From assembly GCA_022560025.1 (NCBI GenBank), contig JAFISE010000224.1:1397-42547 (forward strand): 41,151 nt of DNA, in the 5' to 3' direction. A program made the position numbers and the translations under genes. The notes under the pieces are model-generated. The model was not told the origin of the DNA and did not search any database. It saw only the letters and a list, made by a program, of their open reading frames with translations. The DNA is from Stagonosporopsis chrysanthemi (Eukaryota; Ascomycota; Dothideomycetes; Pleosporales; Didymellaceae). Shown here piece after piece: positions 30,606 through 40,268 of the stretch (position 1 is its first letter; the number at the start of each line of letters is the position of its first letter).

Positions 30606-32720
30606 CTATAGCTTGGCATGATTTACCGCATCCGCTTTTGGTACTTTCTGGCGTCCCTCCAAGAACTTCACCGGCACATCAACCTCAACATCTCTTAGCC
30701 AATCGCCCATGCCCTTCGCAAAAGCGTCGAGCCTACTACTTCCACTCACACCTCTGCCTAGCACGCCGTATACCACAAAATGCACCGCCATAATCTTCGG
30801 GAACTCGACACGCTCAATGTAGAACTTTTCGCTCCAGCTTTCGCCGAACATCTCCTTCAACTTGGGAATTGTGAGATAGGTGCGCAGCCAGTCCCACGAC
30901 TCGGCGTAGAGAGGTGATGAAGCAGGGTATGCTGAGGGGAGCTGTGTCGGTATGAAGAAACCGATGTTTGCGTTGCCGCCCTTGTCGCCGCTGCGTGCCA
31001 GTGCAATATCGCCGAGTCTTGCGCGTGTGGTCTGCCCGAAGGAGGAGTGCTGCACAGGGCTGCGAGTCTCGTAGCTTTCTCGTTTGCTGAGATCTTCGAA
31101 GCGCGGGGGTGGCGTGGTCGGTATACTTTGTGTCTTTACTTCCTTGGAAGAGGCATCCACTTCCAGAATATTGATGGATGTCTTGAGCGAAGACTGAGGA
31201 TAGATCGCTGGATAGTATGAGATGTATGGCTTCGGTATCGCTGTCCGGAAATCTGAGGAGCTGTGGAAGCCAGAGTAATGCTGCATAGCGAATTCGCTCA
31301 GTAGGCCGACGAGTCCGAGATTTACGTTCGCATCGCTCGCCTCTGCGAAGATCCGCAGGTACGTTGTTGATCTCAATTGGCTTTTGGGGTTTTGCTCAGG
31401 CACACCGACGCGCTGGAACTCCAGAATGTCGAACTTGTCTTGAAGATTATGACGGTCCAGACCGAATCTGATCATCCGCTCGAAAAATTCGAACTTCTCA
31501 GCTGTCCCGTAGCCGGTCGCGTTTACGACAATCTCACTTTGATATCCAGCGCGATAGAAGACAGCTAGCTTTGTCGTTGGTGGAGGTGGTGCGCCTTTGA
31601 TGCCCCAGAGACGTACTCGATTCTTGCCTTCCGCCTTGACCTGCACGTTGTCGAGTATCGCCTTGACATCACTGTTCAAGTAAATGTTGCCCTGTAATTC
31701 GTACAGGAACTGACACTTTGCAATGTCCTCGGTCACAAAACCTTTCTTTGCGTCGTGCTTGGTAACAACGCAAGTTCCGTCTTTCTCGACCTCAGCGATG
31801 CCGAAGGTGATGTCAAACAGATCTTCCAGTGGATATTCGTAGAAGCCAGCAAAATTCGCCCCTGTCACATAGCCACTGCATTCAATCAGATGGCCAGCAA
31901 TGAGCGCTCCAGCAAGTTTGTCGTAATCTGTGTCAGCCCAGCCGTGCCAATACCGTGCTGCACCAATGACCTCATCTCGTCAGTCTCGATGGCTCTGGTT
32001 GAACAGACTACTTACCGGACTCGCGTCTGCGACTCGCCCCGCGATAATGATATCTGCACCCTCCTCAAGACCCCTGACGATCTCGCGAGCACCAAGGTAA
32101 GCATTGGCGCTGACAATCGGCTTGTCATTCTTCTCCAACAAATCGAGTGTATGTTCTGCCACCGTTACGTCACTGTTATTTGAATCAAAATGTGGCGGCA
32201 GTCCCTTCTCTTTGATGTCCCTCATCTCTTCGATCAAGTTGTCGCCCAGTACGTACGCAACTTTCAAGTCTAGACCTTTGCTTGTCACCTGTAATTTGGT
32301 AAGATGGATTCTCTTCAACGCCTGGTATCGAAACTCACCAGTTCTTGGACTTTCTCAGCCAAACCTCTCGGATTGTGCGCTCCGCCATTGACAACGACTT
32401 TGATTCTCTTCTCAGCGAGCAAGTCGATGGTCTGCTCAATTCCATCCCAAGCCGTCTGCTCCCATCCAGGATGGGTGCCCGCAGCATGAGCTTGTGCGTT
32501 CTCGGCTATGTTGACTTCAGCGAGGTAATCGCCCGTGATGAAGTCGACGTCTCCAAGCTCAGCCTGAAGGCGCATGTGATAGCCAGGATCAGCTGGCAGA
32601 ATCAGTGATGCTCGACGCTTTGATACATGGAACAGCACCTTTGTAGCCTGAACAATTGGCTATCCGCACAGGGCGAACGCCGCGTTGCGACGTCCATCGT
32701 GTGCTGTAGTCTGTCGACAT
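30606..32720 (-). CDS. AtuA-like (DUF1446) acyclic terpene utilisation family protein
   Basis: Four exons on the minus strand: 32720-32639, 32592-32339, 32288-32016 and 31970-30606; introns 46, 50 and 45 nt. The first donor is GTGCTG, weaker than usual; the join is supported by restoring the family sequence RPVRIANCSGYKADPGYHM. Product 657 residues. Family motifs: LGDVDFITGDYLAEVNIAEN, HPGWEQTAWDGIEQTIDLL, KVVVNGGAHNPRGLAEKV, ADIIIAGRVADASPVIGAA and LIECSGYVTGANFAGF. The C-terminal AtuA-like domain has ARLGDIALARSGDKGGNANI and VYGVLGRGVSG. Bacterial AtuA is needed for citronellol/geraniol catabolism, but its chemical step is not defined. It is divergent from a CaiB/BaiF CoA-transferase gene, a pairing that fits an acyl-CoA catabolic module (inference). 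Confidence 0.9.
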
Positions 32721-33146
32721 ATTGGTGAATGTAAGGCAGCTGGAGAATTATGGATGATTGTAGTAATCTCAAGCACGGCTATCCTTATAGTTCATCAAGA
32801 ACAATTGCCATGTTTCTCCGCGTCTTTGGTTCGGCTTCGCACAAGTATACTGTCGGCTGTCCTGTCATGCGGGGAGTACGTAATGCTTCTGATTGGCCAG
32901 ACGGTCGACTCGCTTGACGCGACTCGACCAAGAACCGACTACGAGGCCACGACGTCGAACAACTAACACCCAACCTAGGCATGTGCGCGAAAGCGGCACT
33001 ATGAAGGCCAGATACCGTTGTATACCCGAAGATGGCCGAGTCGTACGAGCCAGAGACTTAAAGCCAGGCTTGCCTGGCACTCGCTTGCACTTCAGAGCGG
33101 AATCGGATCAGTCTTCATCAAGAGCTAGATTAGGAGCAAACACGTC
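32721..33146. promoter_or_regulatory. Divergent promoter of AtuA-like and CoA-transferase genes
   Basis: 426 bp between start codons. It contains an ATTGG (inverted CCAAT) at about 32891. I see no other reliable element. Because the two genes probably act together, a common regulator site would be expected here. Confidence 0.4.
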
Positions 33147-34826
33147 ATGGCCATCGACGATATCAATGGCCACCAAAATGGCGTCAATGGCACAAATGGA
33201 GTTGGTAAGAGCTTGGAGAGTTACTCTATCCCCGGCGAGACCCAGAAGCTGTTTGAAGAGGGTATTCTCAGCAATCCTCTGATTGCGCACACGCTGCCAA
33301 AGGGTATCGCTGAAGCAGCATCGAAAGTCCGATTCGAGGGAACTGCAAGGCCTAGCATTCCCATCAACTGGCGCTTCGCAGAGAGTATCTCCGCGCTCAA
33401 GGGCCTTGAGGCTGGCATGATCAATGTGCTGTTATCGCGAAAATACGGGCTGGAACCGCAGGAAGCAGTGATCAATACGTATGTTTGCCCTGCCTTTCTT
33501 CTCGTCCGCATTCTAACAACCCAGGGACCACGCACAGCTCTTCATCATGTCCGTCCTGATCAATACCATCGACCCGGACGGCGAGGCCATCACCATCACG
33601 TCCGGGGACAAAGCCGCATACGACAAGTACTTCAAGAACACAGATGTGCACAACATGACGTCCAGCCCCTACCGCGCAAATGCAACAAACATCTACAGCT
33701 GCAAAGACGGCCGCTACTTCCACCTCCACGGCTCCATGAACCCAGAACCAACACAGGACTCCCTCAACCTCCCCCACGAGCTCTCCACGTCCTCGGACGA
33801 AGAAGCCTGGTCCCCCTACGTCAACGCCGTCGCCCAACTCGACAGCGCAGACCTGCAACGCCTCGCAACCGACTCCTACAAGCAAGCCGGCACCATCTGC
33901 TGGACGCCCGCCGAGTTCGCCGCCAGCACGCACGGGCAGGCAAACGCCCACATCGGCCTCTACGACATCCACGCCGTGCCCTGCGCCACGCAGCCGCCCA
34001 ACTGGTGGCCCTCGTCGCCGCAGACGTCTCCCGCGCGGCCCCTCGCCGGCCTCAAAGTCGTCGACCTGACCCGCGTCATTGCCGCGCCGGCGCTCACGCG
34101 CGGCCTCGCCGAGCTGGGCGCAAGCATCATGCGCGTCACGGCGCCGCACCTCGTCGACATGAGCAACCTGCACCTCGACATGAACTGGGGCAAATGGAAC
34201 GCGCACCTGGACTTCCGCGACGCCGCGGACCGCGAGACCCTGCGCGCCCTTGTCCGCGACGCCGATGTCGTCGTGCAGGGCTACCGCCCGGGCGTGCTGG
34301 ATAAATACGGATTCGGCGTGCAGGGGCTATTGGAGCTCACCAAGGACCGCGGCAGGGGGCTCATCGTGGTGCGCGAGAACTGCTATGGCTGGCAGGGCCC
34401 GTGGGCGGACCGCTCCGGGTGGCAGCAGATCAGCGACGCGTGCTGCGGGGTGTCGATTGAGTTTGGGCGGGCGATGGGCCACGACGAACCCGTGACGCCG
34501 GTGTTCCCCAACAGCGATTTCTGCACGGGGGTGGCGGGCGTGTGCGGGGTGTTGAATGCGCTGCTGCGGCGCGGGGAAGAGGGGGGCAGTTACCGCGTCG
34601 ATGTAAGTTTCTCTCTCTCTCCCGGCTTCTCACGAGTCAACCCTCCCCCCATCGCGGTTGTCTGCATGTGCTAACCATATGTGTGTGTGTGTATCGACAG
34701 GTCGCTCTCAACTACTACTCCCAATGGCTCGTCTCGTCCGTCGGCACCTACCCGCCGCCCATCGACTCCCAGAGCGCTGGATCAACTACGCTGTGCAAGG
34801 AGTGCCTAGCTCCTTCCAGACCCTAG
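33147..34826 (+). pseudogene. CaiB/BaiF (class III) CoA-transferase, 5' part, interrupted by a LINE
   Basis: Exons 33147-33478, 33525-34602 and 34701 onward, with introns 33479-33524 (46 nt) and 34603-34700 (98 nt, carrying a CT run and a GT run). Class III motifs: RFAESISALKGLEAGMINVL, DHAQLFIMSVLIN, GLKVVDLTRVIAAPALTRGL, GADs replaced by GASIMRVTAPHL, and VVVQGYRPGVLDKYGFG. The third exon reads normally to ...YPPPI at 34763; there the LINE begins, and the host frame runs 21 more codons before a stop at 34824-34826. The present transcript would give about 511 residues and lack the last 98. The ancestral uninterrupted gene would have coded for about 589. Exon 2 has extremely C/G-ending codons. 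Whether the truncated product is made or stable is unknown. Confidence 0.88.
34750..34763 (+). repeat. Target-site duplication, left copy
   Basis: Sequence ACCCGCCGCCCATC, part of the CoA-transferase third exon (codons for Y-P-P-P-I). It is identical to 39866-39879. Perfect identity indicates little time since insertion. Confidence 0.9.
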
Positions 34827-35587
34827 AAGGGACAGAGATACCTACTACTACCCAACTAGTCGAAGAAGAAGTCTACTCACAGACAAGAAAGCAGCCAGCT
34901 AGCTGCAGACCCTCACGACATGGAGCTAACAATCAAGGCCTTACTACCTGGATTGTCTCCTACAAGGAGCCAGTTAGGGCGTTTAGGCTCTTTGGCACCA
35001 GCTAGTTCTCAAAGGAAATTAACAAGCATCCTACTATCCAGCGACACAACCCTGGCTGTCAGAGCTTCTGCAACTCGGCTCAGTGTAATCGGATAGCCCG
35101 CTGCGTTCACTGCGGTGACTGCACAGACAGACACCAAGGCCAGTACGGAGAGGAGTGCTCCCACAAAGCCTCTTGCGCCAACTGCTGTGGCCTACACCCA
35201 GCTAGCCACTCTAACTGCCCTGCAGCCCCTTGCCGGGTCAACGGGCACATTATCAAACCTACAAGGGCTGAGCTGAAAGCTATCTGCCGTGCAGGCAAGA
35301 TAGCACAGCAGCACCTCTACTAAACTGTTGAAGAGACCCTTCAACAGTCAACCTCTCAATCAGAGGCCGCCCAGCAAGAGACTACAGAGCCAGCAGCCCC
35401 TCACGCTTTAGCACAAAGGCTTAAAACAGATACAGTACAGAGGCATAAAACAGTTGCAGCTTTTAGAGCTGCTGCTCCTCCTGCACTTGTGCTAACTGAC
35501 AGCAGAACAAAGAGACTAAGGCGGGCTGCTACAGGCCAGAGAAGCCTAAATATAGGGCAACTGTCAGCTAGCAGCCTTTGCCTTTAA
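34765..35587 (+). pseudogene. LINE ORF1 (Gag-like) remnant
   Basis: One frame reads almost continuously, beginning inside the protein at RWINYAVQGVPSSFQTLEGT, through CRPSRHGANNQGLTTWIVSY and EPVRAFRLFG, to a Cys/His-rich part: CNRIARCVHCGDCTDRH and CANCCGLHPASHSNC. It is interrupted by TAG at 35003 and TAA at 35321, both explicable as C-to-T changes in CAG/CAA or G-to-A in TGG, and closes at 35585-35587. The region still has many TCA, CCA, TGA and TGG triplets, so it escaped the heavy mutation seen downstream. Proteins of this kind bind the element RNA. Confidence 0.85.
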
Positions 35588-35739
35588 CTAACTATCTACA
35601 CTAACCTGTCTACCTCAGAGAGGGAAGACGTTAGCATAAGCAATAACCTACTATCTTTATGCTAGAACACCTCTACAACACTCTAGCCTCTAGCAGGTAT
35701 TAACAACCTAGCCTCTGTGTATGCTAAGCCAACGTTAGA

Positions 35740-38700
35740 AGATGCTTACCCTAGCACATTACACTACTAGAAACAGCCTATTAGAAAGGCATAGACGTTG
35801 TGTGCGTTCAGGAGCCCTTTACATGCGCTAAATCTAGAACCTCTACCTATCCTAGCTTTAAGCACGCTGCACCTATTAGCACCTAGGACAACCCTAATGC
35901 GCTAGGCTCTACCTGCCCTAAGGTAATAACATACATCTGCAAAGGATTATACCTACACTATTAGGCTAAAGAGAGCTTTAATTACCTAGACATACTGTAA
36001 GTAGTAGTAAACAGAATCTCTATACTTAACTGCTACAGGCATCTCTACACTTTAGATGTTATACAATACGTTTTTTGTCTTACACCTCTACTACTGTACC
36101 TTGTAGGGGGAGACTTTAACGCTAGACACAAATTATTTAAGCCTACTATTACTGTAGCTAATAGAGAGATAGAGCTTGCTAGGTAGGCTTTTAATACCTC
36201 TATAGACTATATTAAGATACTAGGGTAGCCTATGTACAGTGCTAGCTACGTCCTAGATCTTACCTTTTCTAACATCCTATTTGCCTAGTCTGCTGTTAAT
36301 ACTAACATGCATAGCAGCTTAGACTATAAGATAATAGTAACCTTTATCTCTGTCTCTATAATAAGTACTTAGCACTTTAAGCAGTACTATTACAGAGTTC
36401 TAGAAGCAAACCTACTTAAGTTTACTAGGCTAGTAGAGATAAGAGTCTAGAACATCTTAGACCTGCTAGCTATACAAAAGACATTACAGCTTAATAAGTG
36501 TATTAAGCTGCTTATAAAGACTATAAAGTACGTAATACAGATAGTAAGCAGAAGCGTTTATAAGAAAGGCTGTGCTGTACTATAGTAGATAGAAGAGTGC
36601 AAAGCAGCCTACTAAGTCTATAAATAAGCACGCTAGCTATACTCTAGCTGTCTACCTAAAGAGAAATAGACTTTTAAGACTACAGTCTAATAAGTAAAAA
36701 GGTAGTATTAGAAATATATAATTAATAACACTAAGTATAATAAAGACTTGTTTAAGATTATTACCTAGCATAAGCTTATACTAGAGAACTAAGACGCTCT
36801 ACTTATAGTAAATAATATAACTATATTAGATCTCTTAAAGAAAGCAAAGGCTCTTAGAAAAAAAGTCTTTAACTAGTTTAGAGTAAAAGACAACCTTAGC
36901 TACTTCTTAGAAGAGACTGTAGTGTTACTTCTATAGAGTACACATATATTACTAGAAGAGACTAAGTAAAATATAATAAGAGTTTTAAATACCTTACTAG
37001 GCACTAATTACTTTACTATACGCCTGCTTTGCACTTACTAGACCTATATAGCAGAGCTTATACAAAAGATCTACTAGTAATACTTACAGCTTAGTTACTT
37101 CTTAGTATAATAAAAGCTTATAGAAGTAATAATAATACTAAAGGTAAAGAAACTAGATTAGATATTACCTTACTCTTAGAAACTTATAGTGCTCTTCTTT
37201 TGTATTAGAAAAAGACTTAAGTAGATAGTAGCTAGATAAATAGCTTAGACTACTATAACACATAAAATCTTTAGCTCTTAGTATAGTAGTGCTTTTTTAA
37301 AGCACTTTATAGTAGACTTAATAGCAGTGTTTACTTATAATATAAAAGCAGTATAAGTACTAAAGCAGTATATTATAATAGTTACTCTAGATATATAGGG
37401 AGCCTTTAATACTTTTTTTAAGAATTACCTGCTATACTAGATAGCCTAGCAGAGCTAGCTGTAAGAGACCTTGCTTTTTGTAAACTTCTTCTTTACTAAA
37501 CACAAGGTTTAAGTCTGCCTTAGCTAGGTAATTACTTTTAGCTACCTAGTTGCTTACAGTACACCTTAAGGCTTACTGCTTTTACTTGTTCTATATACAC
37601 TGTACCTAGCAAAGCTTTTCTTTATAGATACTAAACAGAAGTTTAAGTACGCTAACAATATATACTTATACTAAGCTTTATACTCTATAGACAATAATAT
37701 TAAGCTTCTAGTAGTAGACTTAAAGTAGATTCTAGCATAGAAAGACGTAAACAAGGTTACCTTTACTTTAGAAAAGTAAGAAATAATTTACTTAACTAGA
37801 CAACATAGCAGCTATACCTCTCCTTGTATAGTAGACAAGCATCTTACAATCTACTTAATCTTTCTAAGTAGAGAGTATAGTTAGCCTGCCTTGTAGTAGC
37901 TAGAAGTCTAGTTTAATTACAGACTTACCTTTTAATACTATATTACTACACACACTGTAAAAGCTACTAAAGTAGCTTACTATATATGCAGCCTAGCTAA
38001 GACTACCTATAGGCTTCTAGCTAGCTTACTTTGCAAAGCTACTATTACCTATATATACTTATTACTTCTTTATAGAACTAAATACTAGTACAAAGGTAGC
38101 ACTAAATAAGTATAAGACCTTAAAATAAATAAACTATAAGTAGTTAGTGCCTATATTAAGTAGTATATAGCTGCTATAGACAAGACACTAGCTATAGTAG
38201 TAAGAAGCATCTTGCTAGCTTAGAGAACAACTCTTACAGCTACGCTTTTCTAAGACACTAGACTGCTACTAGTAGTAGTAGTATTAGAAGAAGCTAAACT
38301 TAGATTTGCAGTATACTTATACATTATAGATATAGACTACTTTTTTACTAAGTGCACAGAAGTATATATTATAAATAAAAGTATAAAGACTAGACAAGTC
38401 TAGTAAGTTTAGACTAAAGTATAATAGATAGTGTCCTTCTTACTAGAAATCTCTAGAGCTACACTTACAGCGCTTTACTACTTAGCTAGCTACTGCGCAG
38501 ATCTAACACTTAGTATAAATAAAAAGACTGCTGCTAAAACCTTCTATAAATAGTAGGCCTAGCTTTTACTATTAGATATTACTATCTTTTTAGATAGTTC
38601 TAAATAGTATACAAAAAAAAAAAGAAATAAGTTACTTATAGCTTTATAGTATATTAGAATAGACAGTAGCTATATAATAGCTAAGAGTTACTTAGCCTAA

Positions 38701-39473
38701 CTTTTTATATCTTTAATACTAAGGCAATAGGAGTATAAAGAAGCTTCTAGTATATAATAAGACAATCTAAGCTTAATATACGCTGTATCTAGCTATATAT
38801 TAATAGTACTTTAGTTATATAGTGCTTTAAAGGTAACATATTTCTTACCTTATAGTAAGCCTTCTTTAAGTACTACAGTACTATAGAGATACATAATATC
38901 TTTATTAAGTAGGCTTCTAAACACCTTAGTATTAAAAGAAACAAAGCAGTAGATAGGCTAGCTAACCTAGAAGCCTAGTATTTGTTACTCTTAACTAGCA
39001 AAGCAGCTATACTAACACTCTTAGGTATTAAGACAATAGTGTGCAAGAGACTGTGCTAGACATAATAAGCCTAGTAGGCTAATAGGAAAAACAAACTCTC
39101 TAGATAGTATAAAGGCTAGAGTCTTAACTATATACTAGCTAGCATGCTAAAGGAGCTTAATCTACTAAGAGCTACCTTAGCTAGGCTTCTTTCTATCTAA
39201 ACTAGGCATAGAAACTTTGCGTAGTATTACTAAAAGTACAACTACAGGGATGCAAATCCTACCTGCTTATATAGACAGGATAAGACACTAGAATACTTTG
39301 CGCTCTGCTGCAAGACCCTAGGGACTTTTAGCAGATAGCTGCTTTAACTGTCTCTACTACTGTCTAGCTAGGCTAAGAGTCTAGCCTACACTGCAACACT
39401 AGTAGGGGACCTAGATGCCTTTGCAGCCTTTATTACACTTACGCAATACTACACTAAAATCTGCCCTTGCTAG
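35740..39473 (+). pseudogene. LINE ORF2 remnant: endonuclease, reverse transcriptase, RNase H
   Basis: Reading through stops in the frame of 36103, the endonuclease motif VGGDFNARHKLF appears at 36103-36138. The reverse transcriptase region includes VTLDI-stop-GAFN near 37381 and KYANNIYLY at 37645, where the catalytic YADD reads YANN. Beyond it come VAYYICSLAKTTY near 37972 and LEEAKLRFAV near 38287. The RNase H start ITIFLDSS lies near 38578, but its end (HLSIKRNKAVDRLANLEA, about 38922-38975) is in another frame, so an indel lies between 38641 and 38832. The C-terminal part shows CLYRQDKTLEYFALCCKTLG near 39265. Stops are nearly all at positions where relatives have Gln or Trp, i.e. CAR or TGG converted to TAR or TAG. 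Confidence 0.85.
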
Positions 39474-39500
39474 TTCTTGCAGCCCTGTAACAGCAGCACC
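35811..39500. other. Hypermutated tract devoid of YCA and TGR trinucleotides
   Basis: Reading every line, I find no TCA, CCA, TGA or TGG in these 3690 bases. The last before it are TCA 35615, CCA 35729 and TCA 35808; the first after it is TGG 39501. ACA, GCA, TGT and TGC are all present. In 36001-36600 I tallied about 16 ACA, 8 GCA, 11 TGT, 10 TGC and zero of the other four. CTA, TTA, TAG and TAA are correspondingly abundant. The pattern equals complete Y-C-A to Y-T-A conversion on both strands, an RIP-like process with a 5' pyrimidine requirement. Confidence 0.85.
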
Positions 39501-39865
39501 TGGCAAAAACTGGCCTAGCACAATGGCTGCGACGCCCTCTGTCCCCTACCTCCTCCCTTCACCTCTGTTCCCTACCTCCTCCCCTTACCTCTAGTCCCTA
39601 CGCTCTCCTCTTCTCTCTTAGCTTACAGATGCCTTAGAAACACAAGGAAATTACCCTAGTGTACATATACTACTTAGTCTCCCCAACTAGAAGGGGAGCT
39701 GTAGCTCTGAAATAGTAGCAATACCCGCGCAGGCAAGAAATGCTTTCTAAGGTAGTGTGTTAGCACTGTAATTCCATAGCTTAGCACGTTGTATATGCCC
39801 TTCGGGAGGCGAGATGGTGGACTTATTCCTCATCAACTAGACGTAAAATGAATGCCAACCAACCA

Positions 39866-39879
39866 ACCCGCCGCCCATC
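39866..39879 (+). repeat. Target-site duplication, right copy
   Basis: Second copy of ACCCGCCGCCCATC, immediately followed by the resumed CoA-transferase reading frame. The element tail just before it (ccaaccaacc) resembles the repeat start, so the exact 3' end could shift by a few bases. Confidence 0.9.
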
Positions 39880-40176
39880 TGGCACGACGTCTGGTCCCGC
39901 AACGGATCCCCCGTCTTCCGCCACTTCCACAACATGGGCTACACGCTACCGCGCTTCCTGGGCATGCTGAAGCAGAACGCCGCCGACGTGGTGCTGCGGC
40001 CCGAGTTCTTCGAGAAGCGGCACGCGGGCGCAATAGGCAAGGATGTGCGCTGCCCGAAGCCGGTGATTGCGTGGCCGGGAGGCAAGGTCAGGTTGGGGTA
40101 TAATGTGGGGACGAGGGGGAATGGGGTTGATGCGGCGAGGTGGCCCGAGGATTTGATGACGGAGGTCGTTGTGTGA
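39880..40176 (+). pseudogene. CoA-transferase, 3' part, displaced by the LINE
   Basis: The frame resumes directly after the second copy of the 14-bp duplication with WHDVWSRNGSPVFRHFHNMG and ends LGYNVGTRGNGVDAARWPED before the TGA at 40174. Both codon usage and family sequence match the 5' part, and the join to ...YPPPI is exactly in frame once one duplication copy and the element are disregarded. No stop codon or frameshift has accumulated in this piece, so the interruption looks recent. Its own first ATG is 39934; I have no reason to think it is expressed alone. Confidence 0.87.
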
Positions 40177-40268
40177 AGTGGGTGTAGGTAGGCATGAAAT
40201 AGGGGGGTTTTTAGTCTCGGACTCTCGGTTTGGCGCGTATGTGAGTTTCCGTGGTTCAAATGTCGATA

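Larger units (their letters stand above)
34764..39865 (+). mobile_element. 5'-truncated Tad-like LINE (non-LTR retrotransposon), 5102 bp
   Basis: The element lies in the same orientation as the CoA-transferase gene and is bounded by a perfect 14-bp direct repeat. The left end starts inside ORF1, as expected of 5' truncation during target-primed reverse transcription. Order: ORF1 (Gag-like with Cys/His knuckles), ORF2 (APE-type endonuclease, reverse transcriptase, RNase H, C-terminal Cys/His segment), then a roughly 370-bp 3' region ending gtaaaatgaatgccaacc. No long poly-A is present. ORF1 has two in-frame stops; ORF2 has dozens plus at least one frameshift, so the copy is dead. The combination of APE endonuclease, RT and RNase H with a zinc-knuckle ORF1 is that of the Tad clade of fungal LINEs (family knowledge). 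Base composition is strongly A+T-rich between about 35.6 and 39.5 kb. Confidence 0.9.

Noticed and set aside
33472..34206. 244-codon open frame on the minus strand
   Set aside because: It is the antisense shadow of the very GC3-rich CoA-transferase exon 2; composition is Val/Gly/Arg-rich without any domain.
35811..39473. Reassigned stop codons: TAG/TAA read as sense in the LINE
   Set aside because: Stops sit where relatives have Gln or Trp and the change extends to all YCA/TGR contexts regardless of frame, which fits C-to-T mutation rather than a variant code. A frameshift is also present.
34764..39865. LTR retrotransposon or DNA transposon
   Set aside because: No terminal direct or inverted repeats; the Gag-like ORF1, APE endonuclease, RT and RNase H order and 5' truncation identify a LINE.
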